This document shows positions 7,829 to 15,252 of a DNA stretch of 39,131 nucleotides, one piece after another. The stretch lies in NCBI GenBank assembly GCA_021806565.1, contig JAJZXK010000023.1, positions 1 to 39,131 on the forward strand, written 5' to 3'. The stretch is from Bacillota bacterium. Lineage in GTDB: Bacteria > Bacillota > Sulfobacillia > RBS10-35 > JAJYVN01. Below the pieces are notes generated by a model, which saw nothing but the letters and a program-made list of their open reading frames with translations, did not search any database and was not told where the DNA came from. Each line of letters starts with the position of its first letter. Positions within the stretch are counted from its first letter, which is position 1. The position numbers and the translations under genes were made by a program.

Positions 7829-7942
7829 ATCCGCGATCAGACCATGATCGCGCTCTACCGGATTCAGCAGGGCATGAGCGCGGAGGAGGCCATCCGCCAG
7901 GGGGCCGCGGATACCCCCGGATCGGTCAACTACCGCCGGGTA
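7829..7942 (+). pseudogene. Possible dual-specificity phosphatase C-terminal fragment
   Basis: In the frame next to the binding-protein stub the sequence reads RDQTMIALYRIQQGMSAEEAI. This resembles the segment after the P-loop of dual-specificity/tyrosine phosphatases (RTGTMIALYR....W..EEAI). The catalytic Cys loop is not present. Together with the preceding stub it forms a mosaic of two gene remnants. The assignment rests on a short stretch. Confidence 0.3.
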
Positions 7943-7976
7943 GGCCCGACGGCTTGTCCACCCGAATCGGCGGACG

Positions 7977-8760
7977 TTAGGCCGGTTGACGGCGGCCCAC
8001 CGGGTCGGATGTACCCACCCCGGCAAGGTGCTTCCGAGCGATGTTCCGACCGATGTTCCGAGCGCCGTTGAGGTCTGCATGGAGGCGGAAGCCACAGGAT
8101 CGGCAGGTGAAGTCGCTTTGAGAACGACGGTGGTTCCGGGCGGTGTACCCACAGCGGGAGCAGCGCTGCGATGTGTGCCGGGAGTCGATGCCCACGACAA
8201 CGCAGCCCACTTCCTGTGCCTTGTACTCCAGCAAGCCGCGCAGTCGCGCGAACGACCAGGTGTGCGGGCGGCGGCGGGACTGCCTGCCACGCTGCTTTGC
8301 ACGCGCCCGAATGTGCGTCAGGTTCTCCACGACGGTCAGCGTGCCGTAGTCACGGTGGACAAGGTCGGCGGTGAGCGTCCGGCCGCCAGCGTACTTCGCG
8401 TCATGCTCCGGGAGGACGAACGGGACCGCCATGCGCCCCGCCGTGGTGGACAACCCCACCCCGCTGGTGTCCCACTTCAGGATCGCTGTGTGGAGGTTGT
8501 AGCGGGGCGGGCAAGGAGGTCGCCTGCGGGCAACGCGTCTTGCGGCCCTTCTTGCGCCGGTCGAAGGCGGAAGCAGCGCCTCTGTTGCCTTCACGCGCGC
8601 CTGGATCATCAGGTCGGAAACCAGATCCGGGCACTCGTCTTTTGTTCCTCGGTAAGTGAGGTGATGCAGCCGCACGCCGTTCTTGTCGTTGGTGTCCCAT
8701 CTGCTGCGGCAGACGAAGTTGATATGTGCGTCGTATGCACAACGCAAGGGAGGGAGCGGC
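7977..8760 (-). pseudogene. tnpB: Decayed IS605-type tnpB
   Basis: The reverse strand encodes TnpB pieces: DKNGVRLHHLTYR and LVSDLMIQARVKATEAL (N-terminal domain), FDRRKKGRKTRCPQATSLPA in another frame, then YNLHTAILKWDTS, GRTLTADLVHR, ENLTHIRARAK (RuvC-II Glu), LEYKAQEVGC, CSRCGYTARNHR...CRSCG (zinc finger) and HADLNGARNI (RuvC-III Asp). Frame changes occur near 8575 and 8505. The block between LVHR and DYGTLTVVENLTHIR, which should hold the RuvC-I Asp, is deleted. Inactive remnant; no tnpA is visible beside it. Confidence 0.78.
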
Positions 8761-9112
8761 GCTTCCGCTGTCGCCTGAACCCTACAGTCTCCCCGCGCCG
8801 CATGACTCATGGCCGATCCGGGTCGCGTCGAGCATGGCGAGGACGCCACAGCGACAGAGGCGGCCGCCTTCGACGGGTGCGCGGCACCCCAGTTCGACTT
8901 CATCCGGGACTTCGAACACCGCCTGCGGCCACGATGATCGCGCGGGCCTCCGGACGGCGGTGTCTGCCCGCAAGGCGGACGCCGCAGCATCCGCGTAACA
9001 CACCGTCCCAGTGGACGACCTGCGCACACCCCGGGCGTGAGGAGCATGACCGCCACGCAGTGCCTACGGTGGAAAGATCGCCGTGGCCGCGGTGTGCACA
9101 GGGGGTGGCGAC
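8761..9112. other. Unassigned stretch beside the tnpB remnant
   Basis: About 350 bases with no gene I can name. The reverse frame 8782-9027 contains a segment (VFEVPDEVELGCRAPVEGG, then RLCRCGV and HESC) with plausible protein character and several cysteines, but no start or family could be assigned. It may be the remains of the gene that the tnpB element entered. Confidence 0.3.
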
Positions 9113-9596
9113 ATGCCCGAGGAGATGCCGCACGAGCCGCTCTGGCTGCAGCCTCTGTCGCGATCGGACGCCGGCGCCGCTATCTCCTGGCTCTTCACGG
9201 CGGGCGCCGGGGACGGCGCCCGCCATCCCGTGCATGCCGGAGTCCGAGTGGCCGCGCGGGAAGGCGTCCTGCGCGCCACCGAGCCCTACCTGCACGGCGA
9301 CTGGACCCCGGCGCTGCTCACCTACGCCGCGGCGGCAGCCCAACTCGCCGGGGCGGACTGCCCGGAAGCATGGGTTGCGCCGGCGAACCTCGGGTCGGTG
9401 CGGGAGGTCGTGGAGGCACGCCGGCGTGGCGACCAGCCGTCGTTTCACAGCGGGACGGTCGAGGACGGGCTGCCATTGGAGAAACCGGAGGGAGACCGCC
9501 GCCTGCCCAGCACGTCAGGTTGGCTGCGGCGAGCGGCGCTCCAAGGCGGGGCCGGGCCGACGATCTCGGCGCGAGCCAGCCGGCCACGCAGCGGGC
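9113..9596 (+). CDS. Possible hypothetical protein or gene remnant
   Basis: From ATG 9113, preceded by GGGGGTGG at good spacing, the frame reads MPEEMPHEPLWLQPLSRSD, then ISWLFTAGAGDGARHP and YLHGDWTPALLTYAAAAAQ. This has more normal protein composition than the surrounding non-coding frames. No family is recognised. The frame stays open past 9597 only by running antisense through the convergent oxygenase gene (to 10285), so the natural end is unclear. It may be a truncated or frameshifted gene; no transmembrane or signal segment stands out. Confidence 0.28.
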
Positions 9597-10646
9597 TCAG
9601 TAGTTTGAGGAGCGGTCCGCGTGATCGTGGGCCTCCGGCCGCAGACGGGAGGGGTTGGTCGGCGCGGTCGCCATCCCGTCCCCATCGGCCATCATGGTCT
9701 CGGCCGGTGCCTCGGGGACCGCCTGCGGCCGGTTGGCGGCGCACGGCGTCCCGAAGCGCGGCTGCGCAAACGGTAGGTGCGTGCGCCCGCGCGCCAGGAT
9801 GTGCTGGGCGTTTCCCCCGCCCCATTCGGTATAGGAGCGGGCGTTGGCGTAGTGGCCGACAAAGGCCCGCCGGAACCGGTCCACCGTCGTGTTGGCATGC
9901 GAGCGGTGCAGAATGTGGCCACCGAAAAAGACGACGTCTCCGGGTTCGGCCTCGACGCGCACCTCGCGATCCGCATACCCGCGGGCCACCGGGACCAGGC
10001 CGTTTTGCGTCTCGTCGGTGGCACTGGCATGCGCTATGTCGACCAGGTCTACCGGCGCGCCCGCGGGATAATGGCGGGCGCGGTTCTGGGCATCCGGGTA
10101 GATCGGCTCGTGCTGGCTACCAACCGCGAAGTGCATGCACCCGTTTGCCTCGTCGGCTCGATCGATCGCCAGCCACGCGCCACAGAGGCTGTCGGGCAGC
10201 GTCGGTATGTAGTAGGAGTCCTGGTGCCACCCCTGCCCGTCGGCGCCGGGCGGCTTCAAAAAGAGCATCGTCTGCATCGCCATGAGGTCAGGCCCGATGA
10301 GGGCCTCCAGCACGTCAAGGATGCGCGGATGCAGCAGGAAGCGCTCGTGGATCGCCAGCAGGCGGTGCAGCATGTGGATGCGGACGTAACGCCGTTCCAC
10401 CTCACCCAGGCGGCTCGCATCCAGGATGGTCGAATGGCCCCGTCCGGCCGCCCCGACCGGAGCCGGCGCAACCCCGGGGAGTTCCAGCCTACCGTGGATC
10501 ACATCCTCGGTATGGGCCCGCAGTTCCTCCACATCTTCAGGCGGCACCAGACCGCGGACCACCAGGATGCCCTGCTCGCGGAACGAAATGAACTCCTGAA
10601 CCCGGAGACGATACTGCCCCGGTGCCCGTGTGGTCGCGGCGGTCAT
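9597..10646 (-). CDS. Phytanoyl-CoA dioxygenase (PhyH) family oxygenase
   Basis: A 349-residue Fe(II)/2-oxoglutarate-dependent oxygenase. The iron-binding triad is visible as His141-x-Asp143 (GWHQDSYYI) and a distal His near 247 (GGHILHRSHANTT), with Arg258 or nearby as a possible 2-oxoglutarate anchor. YRLRVQEFISFREQGILVVRG is the family N-terminus, and GAWLAIDRADEANGCMHFAVGSQ is also typical. Bacterial members hydroxylate diverse small molecules; the substrate here is unknown. About 60 residues after the fold are low-complexity. ATG 10646 has GGGGGGCG upstream; longer frames lack homology. It is divergent from the ChbG gene across 260 bases, suggesting shared control. Confidence 0.9.
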   Translation of the reverse strand: MTAATTRAPGQYRLRVQEFISFREQGILVVRGLVPPEDVEELRAHTEDVIHGRLELPGVAPAPVGAAGRGHSTILDASRLGEVERRYVRIHMLHRLLAIHERFLLHPRILDVLEALIGPDLMAMQTMLFLKPPGADGQGWHQDSYYIPTLPDSLCGAWLAIDRADEANGCMHFAVGSQHEPIYPDAQNRARHYPAGAPVDLVDIAHASATDETQNGLVPVARGYADREVRVEAEPGDVVFFGGHILHRSHANTTVDRFRRAFVGHYANARSYTEWGGGNAQHILARGRTHLPFAQPRFGTPCAANRPQAVPEAPAETMMADGDGMATAPTNPSRLRPEAHDHADRSSNY

Positions 10647-10906
10647 AACGGCGCCCCCCTGCCCGGTCCATGCTCGTGTGCTTCGCTGGCGCATCGATAC
10701 GCGATCACCTGCCGGAATGCCTTCCGCCCCCCTGGCCCCCGATCCGATCACGGCAGGAAGGGGGCGCCTGCGGCCACGAATGTACGGCGCGAAGCGGCGG
10801 TACACCGCAGTGCAGCCGCGAGGCTACGGCGGCTCGACAGCGGTGTAGACCGGGGGTGGAGGCAACGGATTCGAAACCTTGGAGCCCGCGCTCCCACGCC
10901 CGCGTC

Positions 10907-11770
10907 ATGACCGCAGCCGCATCGCCCGCACCGGTCCGCCGCCTGGTCGTCAACTGCGACGACTTCGGCTGCGCGCTGTGCGCCAACGCGGGCGTGGAAG
11001 AAGCGCTCACCGCGGGCATCGCCACTTCGGCGACCGTCATGGTGCCCTGTCCGTGGGCGTACGACGCCGTCCGGCGCGCCATGGAGCACCCGCGCTGGGC
11101 GATCGGGGTGCATCTCACCCACACCGCCGAATGGCCCCGCTACCGCTGGCGGCCACTGCTGGCGCACGACCGCGTCCCGGGCCTATACGGACCGGACGGC
11201 TTCATGTGGTCCTCCACCCGCGACGTGCATCAGCACGCCACCGCGGAGGAAGCGCTGGCCGAGGGCGCGGCGCAGATCGAGCAGGCCATGGCCTGGGGCC
11301 TGAAACCGACCCACATCGATTCCCACATGGGAGTCATGCAACTGGATCCCCGCTTCTACGAAGTCTATCTGACGCTGGCCGAGCGCTACCGCCTGCCGCT
11401 ACGCATGGCGGGTCCGCGGCAACTGGCCGCGGCCGTCCCCACGGCCCCCTGGGCGGCGGACGTCCGGCGGCGGGCGCTGGCCAGAGGCCTGTGTTTCACC
11501 GACGACCTGCAGGCCGGACCTTCCCATGGTGAACTGAGGGACGCGCAACAGGGCCTTGTGGCCCAACTCGACTCGCTCGGCCCGGGGACGGCCGAAATGT
11601 TGTTCCATCCGTGCGAGGACGGACCGGATCTGGCGGCGATGATCCCTTCCGGCGGCCGGGACCGCGTGCGCGACCTGCGCCTGCTCACCGATCCCGCACT
11701 CCCCAGGGCGCTAGAGGCGCGGGGCATTCACCTCGTCAGCTACCGGGACCTGCCCCCCGCCACGGCCTGA
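10907..11770 (+). CDS. chbG: ChbG/YdjC-family carbohydrate deacetylase
   Basis: A 287-residue protein of the YdjC/ChbG family, metal-dependent deacetylases acting on N-acetylated sugars such as chitooligosaccharides. Key residues: Asp18-Asp19 (VVNCDDFG), His69 (GVHLTHTAEW), and His136/His140 (THIDSHMGV), the metal and catalytic set; a further MLFHPCED motif lies near the C-terminus. GIATSATVMVPCPWA is also characteristic. ATG 10907 starts MTAAASPAPVRRLVV; the upstream open frame is spurious. No chitobiose PTS is present, so the substrate in this organism is open. Confidence 0.9.
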   Translation: MTAAASPAPVRRLVVNCDDFGCALCANAGVEEALTAGIATSATVMVPCPWAYDAVRRAMEHPRWAIGVHLTHTAEWPRYRWRPLLAHDRVPGLYGPDGFMWSSTRDVHQHATAEEALAEGAAQIEQAMAWGLKPTHIDSHMGVMQLDPRFYEVYLTLAERYRLPLRMAGPRQLAAAVPTAPWAADVRRRALARGLCFTDDLQAGPSHGELRDAQQGLVAQLDSLGPGTAEMLFHPCEDGPDLAAMIPSGGRDRVRDLRLLTDPALPRALEARGIHLVSYRDLPPATA

Positions 11771-11970
11771 AGCGGGACGGAGCGCGCAACTCGCACCACG
11801 CGCCCCGTGCGCACCAGTCCGCCGACCGGCGCCTGACCCGCCCATCCCCGGCCCGCGGCTCCCGGTGGCGCCTTAAGATCCACAGCCACCGCGACCTTTC
11901 CGTGCGCGCGAGCCAACCGCTCTTGGCGGGCTCAAGCCCGGGCCGCTTGGCCGATCGCCGGACGCCATCA

Positions 11971-12378
11971 TCACAACTCCTGGATCCGGACCAGTGTGCC
12001 GGCGGGATCCCGGAAGGCGCAGTCGCGAATGCCCCGCGCTTGCTCGGTCGGCTCTTGTACGACCTCGGCGCCGCGATCTCGCAGCCGCGTAAAGGTGCCA
12101 TCCAGGTCCTTGGTGGCGAACATGATCATGGCGTACGTACCCTTGGCCATCATCTCGGTGATGGTGCGCCGCTCGTCATCCGTGATGCCCGGTGCGGCGA
12201 CTGGCGGGGACAGGACGACGGACGTATCGGGCTGGTCGGCGGGACCGACCGCAATCCAACGCATCTTGCCCTGTCCAACGTCGCCGCGGACCTCGAAGCC
12301 GAGCGCGTCACGGTAGAAGGCCAGCGACGCTTCCGGATCGTTGTGCGGTAAAAAGGTCTGGTGGATGGTGATCTTCAT
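11971..12378 (-). CDS. VOC-superfamily (glyoxalase/bleomycin-resistance fold) protein
   Basis: A 135-residue protein with paired beta-alpha-beta-beta-beta modules: MKITIHQTFLPHNDPEASLAFYRDALGFEVRGDV at the start, and FATKDLDGTFTRLRDRGAEVVQEP with FRDPAGTLVRIQEL at the end. This fold is used by glyoxalase I, extradiol dioxygenases and antibiotic-binding proteins; the exact activity is not readable. ATG 12378 is preceded by CGAGGAG. It lies 45 bases downstream of the AraC-type regulator on the same strand, a common pairing, so they are probably co-transcribed. Confidence 0.87.
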   Translation of the reverse strand: MKITIHQTFLPHNDPEASLAFYRDALGFEVRGDVGQGKMRWIAVGPADQPDTSVVLSPPVAAPGITDDERRTITEMMAKGTYAMIMFATKDLDGTFTRLRDRGAEVVQEPTEQARGIRDCAFRDPAGTLVRIQEL

Positions 12379-12423
12379 GGCCGTCACTCCTCGAATGGGC
12401 TCGACCGCGCGCGGCCGCCGCAT

Positions 12424-12921
12424 TCAGAATAGGTGCGGCTCCGCGACCCGCGCTTCTCGATTCCTGACCGGTTTGGTCACCTGTTTCGCTAGGCAAGGCG
12501 CCAGTCCCACGACCCCGTGCGTGGCGAGGCGCCGATAGGAGCTGGGGGGCATACCGACCAGTTCGGTGAATCGCGAGCTGAAGGTACCCAACGATGAGAA
12601 ACCGACCTCGATGCACACCTGAGTGACGCTGAGATCGCCGCGACGCAGCAGCGCCATCGCGCGCGCGGTGCGCCGTGTCATCAAGTAGCTGTAAGGCGGC
12701 TCCCCGTAAGCGAGCCGGAACTGCCGGCTGAGGTGGCCGGCCGACATGTTCACGCCGCGGGCGAGCGCTCCGACGTCCAGGGGTAGCGCGTACTCCCGGT
12801 CGATGCGGTCGCGGACGCGGCGCAGCGACACGAGGTCACGCACCCTCTCGGGTACGGCGACACCGTGGTCTGCGTCCGCCTCTACGAAGATCAGCCCGGC
12901 CAGCGTTGGGAAAGAGGCCAT
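12424..12921 (-). CDS. AraC-family transcriptional regulator (DNA-binding domain only)
   Basis: A 165-residue protein that is mostly the AraC C-terminal domain: DREYALPLDVGALARGVNMSAGHLSRQFRLAYGEPP (first helix-turn-helix) and MTRRTARAMALLRRGDLSVTQVCIEVGFSSLGTFSSRFTELVGMPPSSYRR (second helix-turn-helix and signature). There is no large sensory domain; the first ~35 residues are short and unassigned. ATG 12921 has GGAGGTG at good spacing. It probably activates its own operon with the VOC protein. A good promoter lies about 100 bases upstream. Confidence 0.9.
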   Translation of the reverse strand: MASFPTLAGLIFVEADADHGVAVPERVRDLVSLRRVRDRIDREYALPLDVGALARGVNMSAGHLSRQFRLAYGEPPYSYLMTRRTARAMALLRRGDLSVTQVCIEVGFSSLGTFSSRFTELVGMPPSSYRRLATHGVVGLAPCLAKQVTKPVRNREARVAEPHLF

Positions 12922-13014
12922 GTCGCACCTCCATCCCCTCGTACGGTCGGTGTCTTCCAGTCATGCGGGACGGGTCCTGCGCGGTACCCTCGCAATCGGC
13001 GGAGGGAGATTCGG

Positions 13015-13042
13015 ACTATAGAAATAGCAACCGTCGTTCCAA
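13015..13042 (-). promoter_or_regulatory. Promoter of the araC-type/VOC operon
   Basis: On the reverse strand TTGGAA (13037-13042) and TATAGT (13015-13020) are spaced by 16 bases. It is the only A/T-rich promoter-like block upstream of the AraC-type gene, leaving a leader of roughly 85 bases. Confidence 0.45.
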
Positions 13043-13240
13043 ACCTTCAACCGTCTAGCATAGCGTTGCGTGCTCACATGGCGTGAGAGCGGATGGCTTC
13101 CACTTCTGCATCCATGCCTGCGTTGAGAGTTGCCGACATGTGGTCCATTGTTCGCCTCCGCGGCCGTCAAATGGGGTGCGGCCCCGGTCAGACCGCCGGC
13201 CATGGAACCAGCCAACGGGGAACCCCGGGCTCATGGCCTA

Positions 13241-13500
13241 CTCCGCAAAGGTCTCTTGCGGAGCAGTCATTCCGGACTCAAGTTCCGACTCCAGCGGAAG
13301 GTTCACCACCCAGCGCTTCGCCGGGGCAGCGTCCCGCCAGCGGCGTACGCCGCAACAGATCGACTCCGTCGTGACCAGCGGGTGCTCGACCAGGTTCGTC
13401 GTCCCAAGCAGGTCTGCCGGCCCGCGCGACAGCCCACGCCACTGGACGGTCAGCGTCTCCTGCCAGGCCCTCGCGCAGACTCGCCGCCGCCTCCGGCGAG
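13241..13500 (-). pseudogene. IS256-like transposase C-terminal fragment
   Basis: The reverse frame contains LLGTTNLVEHPLVTTES (positions about 13359-13408), then VRRWRDAAPAKRWVVNLPLE. In IS256/mutator transposases a 'TTN.VE' block followed by a basic segment marks the C-terminus. The rest of the transposase is absent or out of frame, so this is a scar. The remaining sequence from 12922 to 13823 contains no other gene that I can support. Confidence 0.4.
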
Positions 13501-13604
13501 CGGGGCGCCAACTCCTCGGCCGGGCATCCGCGTTCCCCGTGGCCCTCCTGGACGCCGGCCACGCACTCGGCCCGCCAACCACACCCCGCAGGCGCAACTC
13601 CGCA

Positions 13605-13640
13605 TATTGTCCGTACAATAAGCCCAGTCGAAATCGACTG
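13605..13640. promoter_or_regulatory. Two adjacent palindromes upstream of the sugar ABC operon
   Basis: TATTGT-CCGT-ACAATA (13605-13620) and CAGTCG-AAAT-CGACTG (13625-13640) are perfect 6-bp inverted repeats, each with a 4-base centre, placed about 200 bases before the binding-protein start. The first resembles GntR/AraR-type sugar-regulator operators (TTGTACGTACAA-like). They lie in an A/T-richer island that also contains TATAGT at 13664-13669, a possible -10. The cognate regulator is not in the window. Confidence 0.45.
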
Positions 13641-13823
13641 CGGGCGAAGAACCAGAACATGCTTATAGTAAAGAACTTTTATCTGCACACGACCTAGAGG
13701 GACCCACGCGCGCACACAGTGGACGGCAGGAGCCAACCCCAACTTGATCGAACATGATGACGCCGCAGACAAGCGGTCGCGTGGCCCGCAGACCCTGGGG
13801 ATCGTCAATGGGAGGTGTCAGGC

Positions 13824-15221
13824 ATGAAGGATCCTGCAGTCCATCGTCGTGGTCGTTCCGCGTGGTCGCGGCGGAACATCCTGCGCGGCAGTGCCGCCCT
13901 CGCGCTGGGCGGCGCCCCGGCCGTCCTGGTCGCCTGCGGCAGCGCCGCCAACAAGCCCAGCCCGACGCATTCCTCCTCAAGCACCGTCGCCCCCGCGGTA
14001 CATAAGACGATCCGCCTGGTCGGCAACTTCCCGCACCTGCCCAACAACCCGGCCATCGTCGGCCAAGTGCTCAAGGCCTTCACCAAGGCCAATCCGCGCA
14101 TCGAAATCACGCCACAAAAGTCGCCGCCGCCGGCCCAGAAGCTGGTGGCGCTGGTCGAAGCGGGCCAGGCCCCCGACTTCTTTGTCACCACGAATCCGTT
14201 CGTCTCCGCGCTCTTCCAGGCGAAGGCCGTCATCGACCTCTCGCACTACGCCAAACTCAATCGCTCCGCCAGCATGATGCGCGACATCCCGTCGTCCATC
14301 CTCGACGCCCAACGCGCGACCAGCGGTCAGCAGATGGCCATCCCGTCGAAGGCGGCGACCAACGGGGTCTTCTACAACGCGGACGCCTTTCGAGCCGCCC
14401 ACGTGCCGTTACCGACGCCGACCTGGACCTACGCAGACTTCCGCAATGCCGTATTGCGCCTCACCAACGCATCCAAGAAGGTGTGGGGCACCGGCGGCGA
14501 CCCCTGGAAGTTTTCTCTAGAGAACGCCGTCGGCTGGGGATCGGAGTGGGTCCCGCCCAATAACCCGACAACACTCAACTACAACTCGAAGATCGTCGCC
14601 GGCGAGAAATACATTCAGGACCTGCGCTATGTCGACAAGAGTTGGATGCCTGGAAGCATCATGAACTGGAGCAAGTCGTTCCCCAGCGCCCAGATGATGA
14701 CCATTCGCCAAAACAGCTATTCGCTATTGGCCTATGGCAAGGCGATCAACGGCAGTTTCCGCTGGAACACAGCGCCCGTGCCAACGGGACCGGCCCGCCA
14801 GGCCGTCTCGGTATCCATCAACGCCTGGATGATCACCTCCAGTTCCAAGAACCCGGACGCCGCGTGGGAAGCCGTGCTCTTCGGCCACAGCCCGACGTTT
14901 TGGAACATCGTCATCCCGGCCAGCGGCACCATTCCGCCACAACGGTCCATGCTCGCCACATGGCGCAACATCATGTCCAAGCAGTCGGTGCTCAAGGGTG
15001 TGGACCTGACGGCCTGGACGGACCCCATCCAGAAGAACACGCTGACCGTTCAGCCGGTGTTCAAGTATGACAACGGCCACGCCTGGCACTGGTGGGGGCA
15101 CGCGGTCGGCATCTGTCTCACCGGTACCCCGCCAAAAGGAGACGCCAATGTCGCAAGCAGCTTCAAGGCGGCGGCGGTGGCCACGGACGCCTATGAGAAG
15201 TCATTGGCCGCCAAGGGCTGA
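13824..15221 (+). CDS. Carbohydrate ABC transporter substrate-binding lipoprotein
   Basis: A 465-residue extracellular binding protein of the maltose/sn-glycerol-3-phosphate type (family 1). The N-terminus has twin arginines (WSRRNILRG, Arg16-Arg17) followed by a hydrophobic stretch and lipobox VLVAC (Cys38), so it may be exported by Tat and lipid-anchored. The mature part has the expected FTKANPRIEITPQ, APDFFVTTNP, GVFYNADAF, PTWTYADFRNAVLRLT and an Ala/Trp-rich C-terminal region. ATG 13824 has GGGAGGTG seven bases upstream. First gene of a five-gene operon with two permeases. The substrate cannot be read. Confidence 0.92.
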   Translation: MKDPAVHRRGRSAWSRRNILRGSAALALGGAPAVLVACGSAANKPSPTHSSSSTVAPAVHKTIRLVGNFPHLPNNPAIVGQVLKAFTKANPRIEITPQKSPPPAQKLVALVEAGQAPDFFVTTNPFVSALFQAKAVIDLSHYAKLNRSASMMRDIPSSILDAQRATSGQQMAIPSKAATNGVFYNADAFRAAHVPLPTPTWTYADFRNAVLRLTNASKKVWGTGGDPWKFSLENAVGWGSEWVPPNNPTTLNYNSKIVAGEKYIQDLRYVDKSWMPGSIMNWSKSFPSAQMMTIRQNSYSLLAYGKAINGSFRWNTAPVPTGPARQAVSVSINAWMITSSSKNPDAAWEAVLFGHSPTFWNIVIPASGTIPPQRSMLATWRNIMSKQSVLKGVDLTAWTDPIQKNTLTVQPVFKYDNGHAWHWWGHAVGICLTGTPPKGDANVASSFKAAAVATDAYEKSLAAKG

Positions 15222-15252
15222 ACGATGCCGGCCCCATACGGGGAGGGAGGCA

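Noticed and set aside
13083-13697. 204-codon forward frame before the sugar operon.
   Set aside because: Serine/arginine-rich composition without a domain; the reverse strand in part of this region matches a transposase C-terminus instead.
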